Notes: generated from the sequence alone by a model not told the origin. Shown: positions 1 through 9,360, counted from the stretch's first letter. The stretch: 56,238 bases of DNA from Defluviitaleaceae bacterium (GCA_009778135.1 WRKJ01000107.1:1-56238); one strand, 5' to 3'. Made by a program: numbers and translations.

Positions 1-1893
1 TTCAAAGTAATTAGCGATTAAGTTATAAGCGACCGAAAGGTTGGTTATCACCAATAAAACAAGAAGCCCCATTAGTCGAACTTGATGCGCTTGCATGCTT
101 CTAATTTCACGAACATTGTCATCATAAAGTGACTCAATAAATTGGATTTGTGACTGCAAACCGTGCTGATGAATCAACGGTTCAATTTCTAGAAAAGGTT
201 GGTTGGTTTCGGCAACAAAGTAAACACTGTTTGTAATGGCACTTCCTATCCTAAAAGCACTTAAAGCAGGGCCTGAAAAAACAATCCCAAGTGGATCTCG
301 AATGCGATATCCTTCTATAGACCTTACCAAACGATCAAAAGAGAAATAATACTGACTATCTTGAACATAAATGACATTTAATCGTTCTGCTTTGTCATAA
401 GAAGCTAATAAAACCTCTTGAATAGCTTCCTCATCAATTATCAACGATTCAGGCAACAAAACATTTAACACCTCATCTTCTAAAATGAGTTGGTCATAGG
501 CATTTTCACCTTCTAACGTATAAATGGGGTTGATCCTTAAAAAACCAGGGCTAATCTCTACATTCTCTATACGGTCTAATAAATGACGTTCTTCGTATAG
601 AACGGGTGCTCCCCAATTATCTTCTTCATCAGCCCAGCTGTCTATCATTCGAACAACGCCTGAATCCATCATAAATCCATTATGATAAGCGATTAAATTG
701 TGATAAAAAGCGACTTTCTGCTCATCATAGCGGGTTAAACTGTCCCAATCCATGGGAAGTTGCCCTGTAATTCTGATTTGAAACACATTTTCTGTTTTTT
801 CCCAGTAAGCAGTTAAAGCCAAGCGTTCATTTACTTGAATAAAATTTGCAATTGTTATACTTAGTGAAAACAAGAATATCCCAGTGAAAACCAATTTAGA
901 GAAATGGTTAAATGCCTGAATGCTTAAACTCATTTTTTGACCTTTTATGATGGTTGAAACCTTGGAAGTTTGTAAGATTAAAAATGCTACACCATTCACG
1001 ACACACAGATAAAAAGCAACTAAGCTGGCCAGTCCTAGCATAAACAGTCTAGTAAATGAGCCTAATAAGCCATAATACCCCAGATAAATAAAATAAAATA
1101 GAGCTCCTGTATAGGCAACAACACTAGCAAGGCTAAATCGTTTTATCAAGCCCCAGGACAAATAATAAAGAATTCTTTTATAAGAATAGCCATGAATCGA
1201 AAAAACTGCACTTGATTTTATTTGCTTCAAAGCATATTGGATCAATGTCGTTAACATACAGATCAAAATAGTGGGGAAAATAATCGTAAATTCTATGATG
1301 TGTAATTCTGTTGATAAGCCATCGTGCCTTCCTAAACTGAATAAGGTACGTAAAAGCCGAGATGAAACAACATCTTCGGATAACTGGACATAATGAACTT
1401 GGGTTCGTAGTTGTTCAATTAAGGGTTCAATAATGGCTCGATTTGTCGTATTAATTTGATACCTGCCATCCAAGCCAAAATTCTGTGGATGGTGCATATC
1501 ACGAATGATAATTTGATGCCCCGGAACAATATCTGCAATCAGACCAACCTGACCTTCTTCTCCAGTGGCCTTGTTGCTAATAAAATTTGCAGATCCTATT
1601 GTTGGGAGTTCGCCATCAACCAAAGTAATACGACCACCTAATGTAACATCAGTCGTATAAACAAATGTTGTCTCGTTATTCGGATAAACAACTCGTGAAA
1701 CAATTAATCCGTTTTCTTCAACTAAATTTAAGAAAAAATCATAGGCTTCTCTATCCTCGTCAAAGCCTAACGTTATAAATGAATGATCCTCAAATACCAA
1801 TTGGTAAAAATTGGCACTTCGCAAATAAAACAACCCATAAAACATGCTGACAAACAATTGCAACATAAATAAAACAATAATTATTTTTTTCAT
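1..1893 (-). CDS. DUF1430-like bacteriocin-associated integral membrane protein (3' end outside window)
   Basis: The reading frame opens at ATG 1893 and stays open to the window edge for 631 codons, so the C-terminus is missing. It starts with a hydrophobic anchor (MKKIIIVLFMLQLFVSMFYG), followed by an extracellular segment, a block of several membrane segments in the middle, a second long extracellular segment, and a new membrane segment at the edge. This layout resembles FtsX/MacB-like permeases and the DUF1430 family (bacteriocin-associated putative immunity proteins), which usually sit between a lactococcin-972-type bacteriocin and an ABC ATPase. The small secreted protein just upstream fits that arrangement. 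An ATPase would be expected past the left edge, but this cannot be checked here. Family assignment is by pattern recall; a generic FtsX permease is the alternative. Confidence 0.65.
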   Translation of the reverse strand, partial: MKKIIIVLFMLQLFVSMFYGLFYLRSANFYQLVFEDHSFITLGFDEDREAYDFFLNLVEENGLIVSRVVYPNNETTFVYTTDVTLGGRITLVDGELPTIGSANFISNKATGEEGQVGLIADIVPGHQIIIRDMHHPQNFGLDGRYQINTTNRAIIEPLIEQLRTQVHYVQLSEDVVSSRLLRTLFSLGRHDGLSTELHIIEFTIIFPTILICMLTTLIQYALKQIKSSAVFSIHGYSYKRILYYLSWGLIKRFSLASVVAYTGALFYFIYLGYYGLLGSFTRLFMLGLASLVAFYLCVVNGVAFLILQTSKVSTIIKGQKMSLSIQAFNHFSKLVFTGIFLFSLSITIANFIQVNERLALTAYWEKTENVFQIRITGQLPMDWDSLTRYDEQKVAFYHNLIAYHNGFMMDSGVVRMIDSWADEEDNWGAPVLYEERHLLDRIENVEISPGFLRINPIYTLEGENAYDQLILEDEVLNVLLPESLIIDEEAIQEVLLASYDKAERLNVIYVQDSQYYFSFDRLVRSIEGYRIRDPLGIVFSGPALSAFRIGSAITNSVYFVAETNQPFLEIEPLIHQHGLQSQIQFIESLYDDNVREIRSMQAHQVRLMGLLVLLVITNLSVAYNLIANYFE

Positions 1894-1910
1894 ATCATCA
1901 CATCGCTTTA

Positions 1911-1940
1911 ATAAGAAAAAAGGCAATTTGCCTTTTTCCT
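1911..1940 (-). terminator. Intercistronic terminator after the small secreted protein
   Basis: On the minus strand an AAAAAGGCA / TGCCTTTTTT hairpin lies directly after the secreted-protein stop codon and before the membrane-protein start. It would let the peptide be made in excess over the membrane protein. The second module at 14824-14848 has a terminator in the same place. Confidence 0.75.
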
Positions 1941-1944
1941 AAAA

Positions 1945-2316
1945 TTAGCAAATTGCCTCTAAAGACCAACCTGACCGATTTCCATCCCATTCTCTTGCTG
2001 CATCAGCATGTGCCGTTCGCCCCTGTGTTGCAGATTGTCTATTGGTCCACCTCCCAATGGCAATCGCGACGCCACAAGCATTAGCGCCAATTGTTTCGGC
2101 TTGAACCCTACCCGACAAAGCATTCCCAGTTAGTTGATGTCTCCATTGTCCATTTGCTGGTCTTCTTGCAGCTAAAGGTTGACCATTAGCGCCAATAACG
2201 GGAACTTCCATACTGACATTTTGCCATGCTGACCATGCTTCAGCGGTTGCAGGCACTACTGTAAACAGCAAGGCGATTGGTAGTAATGCAAACATTACTT
2301 TTTTGAATCTTTTCAT
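1945..2316 (-). CDS. Small secreted protein, lactococcin-972-like bacteriocin candidate
   Basis: This 123-residue protein has a Sec signal peptide (basic start, hydrophobic core, cleavage probably after ATAEA near residue 26). The mature part is about 97 residues, with two cysteines, one mid-chain (ANACG) and one as the final residue, which could form a disulfide. The C-terminal pattern (GRWTN followed by a GN-x-S-x-W stretch and terminal Cys) recalls the lactococcin 972 family, but the canonical N-terminal motif is not obvious, so the call rests partly on the DUF1430-like partner downstream. The start is supported by TTTAGGAGG ahead of ATG 2316. Its own promoter and terminator suggest strong separate expression. 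A secreted protein of other function is possible. Confidence 0.5.
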   Translation of the reverse strand: MKRFKKVMFALLPIALLFTVVPATAEAWSAWQNVSMEVPVIGANGQPLAARRPANGQWRHQLTGNALSGRVQAETIGANACGVAIAIGRWTNRQSATQGRTAHADAAREWDGNRSGWSLEAIC

Positions 2317-2368
2317 GATAAAACCTCCTAAAATTTTTTAGAAGCTCCTGTTTGAGAAGCTCTTTTAA

Positions 2369-2397
2369 ATTATACCATACTAGGTATATAGTTGCAA
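2369..2397 (-). promoter_or_regulatory. SigA-type promoter of the first secreted-protein module
   Basis: On the minus strand TTGCAA (2392-2397) and TATAAT (2369-2374) are separated by 17 bp. The -10 box runs directly into TTAAAAG, an initial sequence shared with several other promoters in this window. Confidence 0.8.
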
Positions 2398-2569
2398 GCA
2401 CTTTTCTTAATGGAATTTAAAGCTTTTTGCAAAAAGATGTGTCGCACATTGCTTGAAAACGTCAAGATAATCAGCAACGTCACGTAAAAGAAGGATGGTT
2501 TTTTGCCAAACGATCTGTTATAATGGAAGCTACAGAAAGTGGATCAAATTTACTGGAGGAAATTCAACC

Positions 2570-5500
2570 ATGCAAAAAGAAATGGGCGTTTTATTAACGC
2601 AAATTAAATTCCCAGAGGATGTCAGACAGTCGTTTGAAGACGTAAAAATTGAGCGTGTTCAAATTTTTAAATCGACCCAACAGATGCAGTTTTCTTTTAC
2701 ATTTCCTCATGTGATGGCAGTCGGGCTATTTTCTCAATTTATTAAATTAGTTGACATCACATTTACAACCCTGCCTACCTTTAAATCTGTTCGGTATGAA
2801 GTGACCTATGTGACACAGCCAACACGTGAAGACTTCAAACAGTATTTTCCTTATGTGGTTGATCAGATATGCAAAGACATGCCTTTTGCTAAAGCGTTGC
2901 TTTCGATGGATCATCAGTTTGAAGGCGGAAAGCTCTCTGTTTTTGTCGCCGATGCTCAAACAAAAGTCGAAATGGAACGTGATTATGCACAGCTCATCAT
3001 GGATACTTATGTCCAGCTTGGTTTTTCGATTCAAAGTGTGCAAGGGATTGTGACAACCCATGCAAAATCAGATGAACAATTAATGGCTGAAAAAGAATCA
3101 CGTTTAGGTGTGACGAAGCCGGCCGAAAAAAAAGCTGAAACACTTGTTACGATGCATCAAGAAATGCCAACTTCATCGCCAGTTGTAACGCCTAAAGGTA
3201 GACATGCTGACCAGTTTAAAAATGGACAGCGCAGAAGAAAAGGACCCGTGTTAAAAGCAGATGGATTTGGTTCAGAGCCGATTGCCGATCCGATTCTTTG
3301 TCATGAGATCGTCGTTGAAGGAGATGAAGTGCGTGATGTGGTGATGGAAGGTTATATTTTTGATTCGGAAATCAGAGACATTAAAACGAAAGATGGTCGT
3401 GAGTTTACCATTTTTGAAGCCAAGTTTACTGATTATTCAGATTCGATGTATGTCAGTCTTTTTTTACGCGGTGATGACATGCGGACACATGTTCCAAAAA
3501 TTTTAGGAAAAGGGAACTGGGTGCGCATTGGCGGTAAAGTGAAACACGATGATTTTAAAAAAGAAGTGACCATGTCTGTGGAAAATGCGAAATTGATTGA
3601 TTCACCACGAACAGAGGAACGATTAGATACAGCGAAGGAAAAGCGGGTTGAGCTTCATTTACATACGAAAATGAGCGCGATGGACGGTGTCACGCATATT
3701 AGTGACTACATTAAAACAGCTGCTAAATGGGGACATCAGGCATTGGCTTTAACTGATCATGGCGTTGTTCAAGCGATTCCCGAAGCTTTTTTGGCTGCAA
3801 AAAAGCATGGTATCAAAATGATTTATGGTGTAGAAGCGAATTTTGTCGAAGATCAACCTTTAATTGGATGGAATGATCAAGCAATCGATTTAGCAGCTGC
3901 GACTTATATTGTCTACGATGTTGAAACGACAGGCTTTTCTACCACGTATGATGACATCATTGAAATTGCTGCTGTGAAAGTACGTCGTGGTGCTTTGATT
4001 GATGAATTTTCTGAATTTGTAAATCCTCATCGAAAATTATCAGCGATAACAACGAAGTTAACAGGCATTGAACAATCTGATGTGGATGGTGCACGTCACA
4101 TCGGTCCTGTGATGACAGACTTTCATTCATGGATGGGCGATGCGATTTTAGTTGCACATAATGCTGATTTTGATATGGGACATTTAGAAGCGAACTTTGA
4201 AAAATTGGGTTTACCAAAACCGATCAATCCAGTCATTGACACATTAGCATTAGCGCGCGTGATGTATCATGCGGAGCTAGGGATTTATTGGAACTATGCC
4301 ACCAGTGAAGCCGTTGACGAAAAATTTAAACGTAAAATGAAAATGTTTAATTTAAAAGCATTGGCGCGCTTTTTTAATGTTGACTTAACCCAACATCACC
4401 GTGCGATTTACGACGCCCGTGCCACAGCTGAAGCTTTTATCGGCATGATGAACGATGTGGCCAAGCTAGAGGTGAAAACACATGATCAACTCAATACGTT
4501 AACAGTCGGAAGTGGCGGCTATAAACTAAGCATTCCGACGCATTTGACCTTGCTTGCCACCAATGAAATCGGTCTTAAAAACCTCTTTAAAATTGTTTCT
4601 TTGTCATTAACAGATGATTTATATGGGGTGCCCAGGGTACGTCGTCATGTCATTGAGACGCATCGAGAAGGACTTCTAGTTGGAAGTAGTTGCGTCAATG
4701 GAGAAGTGTTTCGAGCTGCTTTGGAAAAACCTGATGCGATTTTAAAAAAGCGGGTTGCTTTTTACGACTATTTAGAAGTACAACCACCTGAGGTGTATGC
4801 ACACCTAGAAATGACCAATGGTCCGGAGCAAAAGGCCTATATTTTTGAAGCCATTCAAAAGATTATTCAAGCTGGACATGAGCAAAATAAGATCGTCGTT
4901 GCAACAGGCGATGTCCACCATCTCAACCGTGAGGATCGGTTATATCGCCAAATTTACACCAAAACGCCTGCTGTCGGTGGCGGACGGCATCAACTTAATC
5001 GGGCTGAAATAACAGATATTCCCAGCATGCACTTTCGGACGACAGATGAAATGTTAACAGATTTTGCTTGGTTAGGCGAAGCATTGGCTTACGAAATTGT
5101 TGTGACCAACACGCAAAAAATTGCCAATTTGTGCCAAGACATCCAACCGATTAAAGACAAGTTATTTGAACCGTCAGATACATTCATGGATGACCGTGGC
5201 ATCCCAAGTGTTAAAGCCAAACTTGAAGAAATGTGTCATGAGAAAGTTCGTGAATGGTATGGCGATCCATTACCTGAATATGTGATCAACCGTCTTGATA
5301 AAGAATTGAAAAGTATTATCGGCAATGGATTTGCAGTCATTTATTACATTTCTCATTTGCTGGTAAAGAAATCGCTTGATGATGGGTATTTGGTGGGGTC
5401 ACGTGGGTCGGTGGGGTCATCTTTTGTTGCGACGTTAATGGACATTACGGAAGTTAACCCTTTATCACCTCATTATTTGTGTCCAAACTGTCATTTTTCT

Positions 5501-7192
5501 AGTTTTAAGATGACTGATGAAGAGAAAAAGACATATGGTGTAAAAGCGGTCGAAACAGCGTTGCAAGTCATTTTAGATGGCTGTGAATCTGGGTTTGACT
5601 TGCCTGATGCGACATGTCCTGTTTGTCAAGCCAAGCTTAAAAAAGAAGGACATGACATTCCTTTCGAGACGTTTTTAGGATTTAAAGGCGATAAAGTGCC
5701 CGATATCGATTTAAATTTCTCAGGTGAATATCAAGCAAAAGCCCATTTATATTGTCGAGAATTATTTGGAGAAAATTACGCTTTTCGAGCAGGAACCATT
5801 ACAACCGTTGCAGCTAAAACTGCTTTTGGCTTTGTAAGAGGATTTTTAGAAGAAGAGAAAAAGACGATGCGTGGGGCAGAAATTGAACGTTTAGCAATGA
5901 ATTGTGAAGGCGTTCGTCGTTCAACAGGTCAGCATCCTGGTGGCATTATTGTCGTCCCTAATTACATGGATATTTATGATGTGACCCCGATTCAATATCC
6001 AGCTGATGATCGATCGGCGACTTGGAAGACGACCCATTTTGATTTTCATTCCATTCATGATAATTTATTGAAACTCGACATCCTTGGACACGATGATCCC
6101 ACCATGATCAGAACATTACAAGATTCATCGGGGATTGATCAAAAAGAAATTCCAGTGGATGACAAAGCTGTTTATGAATTGTTTTATTCAACTAAATCCC
6201 TTGGGGTTACACCAGCAGACATTAAATCCGAAATGGGAACATATGGCGTCCCTGAATTTGGCACCTTTTTTGTGCGTGCCATGTTAAAAGAAACAAAGCC
6301 AAAAACCTTTGCTGAATTGGTTAAAATATCTGGCCTTTCTCATGGAACCGATGTTTGGACCAACAATGCCCAAGATTTGGTGAATGGTACCCTGACGCAA
6401 TTTGGGAAAGTTGAATTTAAGCAAGTCATTGGGTGTCGGGATGATATTATGGTTTATTTGATGTATGGTGGACTTGAACCAGCGTTAGCTTTTGAAATCA
6501 TGGAATTTGTGCGAAAAGGGTTGCCGAGTAAAGTACCTGAAAAATGGGCAGGTTATGTGGCTTCTATGCGAGAAGCAGGCATTCCTGAGTGGTATATTTG
6601 GTCATGTGGACAAATTAAATACATGTTTCCAAAAGCCCATGCGACTGCTTATGTGTTAATGGCCGTTCGAATTGCATGGTTTAAAGTCCATAAACCAATT
6701 CATTACTATGCGGCTTACTTTTCAAAGAGAGCAGATGTGTTTGATGTGGGTGTCATGATAGCAGGTGCTGATGCGATTGCTTATCGGATCGATGAGATTA
6801 ATGCCAAAGGGTTTGATGCCACACCGAAAGAAAAATCATTGGTCACCGTTTTGGAATTGGCTTTAGAAATGACAAGACGAGGGATGACGTTTAAACAACC
6901 AGATCTTTACTTATCTGAAGCGACCGACTTTAAAATTACAGCAGATGAGCAGTCATTGATTGTGCCATTTGGTGCCATTGATGGTCTTGGTGATGCGGTT
7001 GCAGAAAAGATTGTTGAAGAACGAGAACTTAAAGAATTTTCGACAGTTATGGAATTTAAAAAGCGTACCAAAACCAATGGGACCATTTTGGAATTACTCA
7101 TGGGGATGGCATTTTTTGGAACAATGGAATATGGATCCACCGCTGCCCTTAAAGAACAAGTGGTGGCGCAAGGACAGGGGAGTTTGTTTTAA
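2570..7192 (+). CDS. polC: DNA polymerase III alpha subunit, PolC type
   Basis: This is the Gram-positive replicative polymerase with built-in proofreading. The start is set at ATG 2570, after TACTGGAGGAAATTCAACC, giving 1540 residues; the frame is open for 25 more codons upstream but those overlap the promoter region. Visible domains are an N-terminal region, an OB-fold (about residues 235-345), a PHP domain beginning ELHLHTKMS (about 361), and a DEDD exonuclease inserted in it (DVETTGF near 450, HNADFDMGHLE, HRAIYDARATAEAF). PHP then resumes (ATGDVHHLN near 778), followed by the polymerase core with PDIDLNFSG near 1043. A four-cysteine zinc site (CPNC...CPVC) lies before the palm. It is roughly 100 residues longer than the B. 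subtilis protein. A -10 box TATAAT lies at 2519-2524. Confidence 0.97.
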   Translation: MQKEMGVLLTQIKFPEDVRQSFEDVKIERVQIFKSTQQMQFSFTFPHVMAVGLFSQFIKLVDITFTTLPTFKSVRYEVTYVTQPTREDFKQYFPYVVDQICKDMPFAKALLSMDHQFEGGKLSVFVADAQTKVEMERDYAQLIMDTYVQLGFSIQSVQGIVTTHAKSDEQLMAEKESRLGVTKPAEKKAETLVTMHQEMPTSSPVVTPKGRHADQFKNGQRRRKGPVLKADGFGSEPIADPILCHEIVVEGDEVRDVVMEGYIFDSEIRDIKTKDGREFTIFEAKFTDYSDSMYVSLFLRGDDMRTHVPKILGKGNWVRIGGKVKHDDFKKEVTMSVENAKLIDSPRTEERLDTAKEKRVELHLHTKMSAMDGVTHISDYIKTAAKWGHQALALTDHGVVQAIPEAFLAAKKHGIKMIYGVEANFVEDQPLIGWNDQAIDLAAATYIVYDVETTGFSTTYDDIIEIAAVKVRRGALIDEFSEFVNPHRKLSAITTKLTGIEQSDVDGARHIGPVMTDFHSWMGDAILVAHNADFDMGHLEANFEKLGLPKPINPVIDTLALARVMYHAELGIYWNYATSEAVDEKFKRKMKMFNLKALARFFNVDLTQHHRAIYDARATAEAFIGMMNDVAKLEVKTHDQLNTLTVGSGGYKLSIPTHLTLLATNEIGLKNLFKIVSLSLTDDLYGVPRVRRHVIETHREGLLVGSSCVNGEVFRAALEKPDAILKKRVAFYDYLEVQPPEVYAHLEMTNGPEQKAYIFEAIQKIIQAGHEQNKIVVATGDVHHLNREDRLYRQIYTKTPAVGGGRHQLNRAEITDIPSMHFRTTDEMLTDFAWLGEALAYEIVVTNTQKIANLCQDIQPIKDKLFEPSDTFMDDRGIPSVKAKLEEMCHEKVREWYGDPLPEYVINRLDKELKSIIGNGFAVIYYISHLLVKKSLDDGYLVGSRGSVGSSFVATLMDITEVNPLSPHYLCPNCHFSSFKMTDEEKKTYGVKAVETALQVILDGCESGFDLPDATCPVCQAKLKKEGHDIPFETFLGFKGDKVPDIDLNFSGEYQAKAHLYCRELFGENYAFRAGTITTVAAKTAFGFVRGFLEEEKKTMRGAEIERLAMNCEGVRRSTGQHPGGIIVVPNYMDIYDVTPIQYPADDRSATWKTTHFDFHSIHDNLLKLDILGHDDPTMIRTLQDSSGIDQKEIPVDDKAVYELFYSTKSLGVTPADIKSEMGTYGVPEFGTFFVRAMLKETKPKTFAELVKISGLSHGTDVWTNNAQDLVNGTLTQFGKVEFKQVIGCRDDIMVYLMYGGLEPALAFEIMEFVRKGLPSKVPEKWAGYVASMREAGIPEWYIWSCGQIKYMFPKAHATAYVLMAVRIAWFKVHKPIHYYAAYFSKRADVFDVGVMIAGADAIAYRIDEINAKGFDATPKEKSLVTVLELALEMTRRGMTFKQPDLYLSEATDFKITADEQSLIVPFGAIDGLGDAVAEKIVEERELKEFSTVMEFKKRTKTNGTILELLMGMAFFGTMEYGSTAALKEQVVAQGQGSLF

Positions 7193-7222
7193 AAGCGAAA
7201 GGTAAAAAAGAGGTGATCTTTA

Positions 7223-7840
7223 ATGGTATTTTTTGAATATGGTGAAACGGAGCTTACGCATTTAAAAAAGGCATGTCCCAAGTTAGCAGCCGTCATCAAT
7301 GAAGCAGGCATGTTGAAACGAGAAGTAGCGCTTGATCTCTTTAAATCGCTTATTTCGGGGATTATCAGTCAACAAATTAGCACAAAAGCAGCTGTGACGG
7401 TTTTTGCAAGGGTAGAAGTGCTTGTGGGAAGGTTGACAGCGGATAACATTTTAGCTCAGACGGATGAAGCGCTGCAAGCATGTGGCCTGTCTTATCGAAA
7501 AGTGGGTTATATCAAAGGGATTTGTGAAGCTGTTAAAAGTGGCAGTCTTGATCTGGAAAGTCTTGTTCACCTGACTGATGAAGAAGTGGTCGCGAAGTTG
7601 GTGGCGTTAAAAGGGATTGGCGTTTGGAGTGCAGAGATGTTTTTACTTTTTTCTTTACAGCGACTTGATGTGTTAAGTTATGGTGATCTTGTGATTCGCA
7701 AAGGGATCATGCAACTTTATGACTTAGATGACTTATCCAAAAAAGAATTTGACGTGTATCGAAAGCTGTACGCACCTTATGGCAGTATCGCATCCCTTTA
7801 TTTGTGGGAACTCGCCAATGATAAGCAGGTAAGCAAATGA
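7223..7840 (+). CDS. DNA-3-methyladenine glycosylase II (AlkA-like, HhH-GPD)
   Basis: This 205-residue protein is a base-excision repair glycosylase that would remove alkylated purines. The helix-hairpin-helix is LVALKGIGVWSAEM (about residues 126-139) and the catalytic aspartate is in SYGDLVIRKG (D155). It lacks the N-terminal AlkA_N domain of E. coli AlkA and so matches the short single-domain type. It follows polC by 30 bp and its last codons overlap miaA by 4 bp, so polC, this gene and miaA probably form one transcript. The ribosome binding site is AAAAGAGGTGATC ahead of ATG 7223. Substrate range cannot be told from sequence. Confidence 0.9.
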   Translation: MVFFEYGETELTHLKKACPKLAAVINEAGMLKREVALDLFKSLISGIISQQISTKAAVTVFARVEVLVGRLTADNILAQTDEALQACGLSYRKVGYIKGICEAVKSGSLDLESLVHLTDEEVVAKLVALKGIGVWSAEMFLLFSLQRLDVLSYGDLVIRKGIMQLYDLDDLSKKEFDVYRKLYAPYGSIASLYLWELANDKQVSK

Positions 7841-8739
7841 AAAAAGTAATCGCAATTGTCGGACCAACAGCAGTTGGAAAAACAAAATTAAGCATTGAAC
7901 TTGCCACACGGTTAAACGGTGAAATCATCAGTGGTGATGCCATGCAAATTTACCTGGGCCTAGATATTGGCACGGCGAAAATTAAACCTGAAGAAATGGC
8001 AGGCATTCCACATCATTTGCTTAATGAAAAAAAACCAGATGAGCAGTATTCCGTCGCTGAATTCCAAAAGACCGTTCGGGCTAAAATAGATGAGATTCAT
8101 ACACGTGGAAAATTACCCATTATTGTCGGTGGAACAGGGCTTTATGTTAAAGCTGTTTTGTATGATTATGCATTTTCTAATAAAAAAACGCCTCATCTGT
8201 CCCAGTATGAAGCATGGACCAATGAAGCACTTCACGCTAAACTGACAACCATTGATCCACGATCAGCAAAAGAACTTCACCCGAATAACCGTCGTCGCAT
8301 CATTCGAGCCTTAACCATCTATGATGAAACAAAGCAAACCAAATCTGACATGATCCAAAAACAAGCAAAAAAATGCGTGTACGACGTCACGCTCATTGGG
8401 TTAACAGATGAACGTGCAAAACTTTACCAACGCATCAATGAACGTGTTGATCAAATGGTCGCTCATGGACTCGTTGAAGAGGTTCAAAAATTACACGAAT
8501 CGGGGATTAAAAAAGACGCACAAGCCATCCAAGCCATCGGCTATAAAGAAATTTATGCCTATTTAGCAGGCGAGATTGAGTTACCAACGGCCATTGAGTT
8601 GGTGAAACGAAATTCACGTCGGTTAGCTAAACGTCAATATACATGGTTTAAAAATCAACTGGATGTGACATGGTTTCACGTCGATGTCAACCAGTTTGAT
8701 CAAACCATCGCAGCTGTTGTTCAACATTTGAACGACTGA
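7837..8739 (+). CDS. miaA: tRNA dimethylallyltransferase
   Basis: The 300-residue enzyme transfers a dimethylallyl group from DMAPP to the N6 of A37 in tRNAs that read UNN codons. The P-loop GPTAVGKT is at residues 9-16. It is followed by the substrate motif SGDAMQIYLGLDIGTAK, the GGTGLYVKA motif and the C-terminal RNSRRLAKRQYTWF segment typical of the family. The ATG overlaps the stop of the glycosylase gene (ATGA), so translation is probably coupled. Length matches the family. Confidence 0.97.
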   Translation: MKKVIAIVGPTAVGKTKLSIELATRLNGEIISGDAMQIYLGLDIGTAKIKPEEMAGIPHHLLNEKKPDEQYSVAEFQKTVRAKIDEIHTRGKLPIIVGGTGLYVKAVLYDYAFSNKKTPHLSQYEAWTNEALHAKLTTIDPRSAKELHPNNRRRIIRALTIYDETKQTKSDMIQKQAKKCVYDVTLIGLTDERAKLYQRINERVDQMVAHGLVEEVQKLHESGIKKDAQAIQAIGYKEIYAYLAGEIELPTAIELVKRNSRRLAKRQYTWFKNQLDVTWFHVDVNQFDQTIAAVVQHLND

Positions 8740-8758
8740 TCAGTCGTTACAGTAAAAT
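8728..8758 (+). promoter_or_regulatory. Promoter with an 18-bp palindromic operator candidate
   Basis: TTGAAC (8728-8733) and TAAAAT (8753-8758) are separated by 19 bp, and a perfect 18-bp palindrome AACGACTGATCAGTCGTT (8731-8748) fills most of the spacer and covers the miaA stop codon. A dyad in this place is typical of a repressor operator. It does not match the Bacillus LexA box (CGAAC-N4-GTTCG). It could also act as an RNA hairpin. Confidence 0.5.
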
Positions 8759-8789
8759 GGACGACCCATAAATAAAGGAAGTGATCAAC

Positions 8790-9023
8790 GTGTTAGAACC
8801 TAAAAAAATGAACCGTTTAAATGAATTGGCACGAAAGAAAAAAGTCGGCTTATTAACAGAAGCCGAAGTTCAAGAGCAAGCCGCCCTTAGAAAAGAATAT
8901 TTAGCCATCTTTCGTACCAGTATGAAAGAAACCCTCGAACAGACAACAATCATTGATCCAGCAGGCAATGACGTGACGCCTGAGAAAGTTAAAGCAATTC
9001 GTACACGTAAAATGGTGCAATAG
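8790..9023 (+). CDS. DUF896 (YnzC) family protein
   Basis: This is a small basic helical protein with the family signature: NRLNELARKKK, the LTEAEVQEQAALRKEYL helix and the C-terminal IDPAGNDVTPEKVKAI motif. The start is taken at GTG 8790, because AAAGGAAGTGAT at 8775-8785 is well placed as its ribosome binding site. The in-frame GTG 8781 lies inside that site. This gives 77 residues, the same as B. subtilis YnzC. In Bacillus ynzC sits in the SOS-controlled yneA-yneB-ynzC group, near yneF. Here yneF follows, but lexA, yneA and tkt are absent from this window. The biochemical function is not established. Confidence 0.88.
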   Translation: MLEPKKMNRLNELARKKKVGLLTEAEVQEQAALRKEYLAIFRTSMKETLEQTTIIDPAGNDVTPEKVKAIRTRKMVQ

Positions 9024-9025
9024 AC

Positions 9026-9054
9026 TTGAAAAAAGTGTTGAAAAAGTGTATCAT
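9026..9054 (+). promoter_or_regulatory. Promoter of the UPF0154 gene
   Basis: TTGAAA (9026-9031) and TATCAT (9049-9054) are 17 bp apart, 50 bp before the start codon. Confidence 0.6.
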
Positions 9055-9103
9055 TAAGAAGCACTGTTTTAAAAAGTGAGTTAGAAGAAAAGAGGTTTAT
9101 TGA

Positions 9104-9322
9104 ATGAATATCATATTGGCAATTGTTTTAATTATTTTGGGGATTCTTGCAGGCGCAGTAGGTGGCTTTTTTATTGCGCAACGATTGATGAAGAAGCATT
9201 TGCAAGAAAATCCACCGATTACTGAAGAGGTGATCGTTGCAATGATGTCTCAAATGGGTCGTAAGCCAAGCCAAAAGCAAGTGAATCAAGTCATGAAACA
9301 GATTAATGAAAACATGAAATAA
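9104..9322 (+). CDS. UPF0154 (YneF) family membrane protein
   Basis: This 72-residue protein has one N-terminal transmembrane helix (residues 3-25, MNIILAIVLIILGILAGAVG then GFF) and a basic cytoplasmic tail with the family motifs NPPITEEVIVAMMSQMGRKPSQKQ and VNQVMKQI. It is conserved in Bacillota and Mollicutes, and its function is unknown. AAAGAGG precedes the ATG. It has its own promoter and a terminator immediately after the stop. Confidence 0.92.
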   Translation: MNIILAIVLIILGILAGAVGGFFIAQRLMKKHLQENPPITEEVIVAMMSQMGRKPSQKQVNQVMKQINENMK

Positions 9323-9347
9323 GGGCGGGTTCGTCCTTATTTTTTCA
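9318..9347 (+). terminator. Terminator of the UPF0154 gene
   Basis: The stem ATAAGGGCG / CGTCCTTAT (one G-T pair) is followed by TTTTTT. Confidence 0.8.
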
Positions 9348-9360
9348 TGCATGAAGAAAA

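Noticed and set aside
2495-2569. An extension of PolC by 25 codons from GTG 2495
   Set aside because: It covers the likely -10 box (2519-2524) and lacks a ribosome binding site, whereas ATG 2570 has GGAGGAAATTCAACC before it.
8731-8748. A Bacillus-type LexA box ahead of the DUF896 gene
   Set aside because: The palindrome does not fit CGAAC-N4-GTTCG, so only an unidentified operator is claimed.
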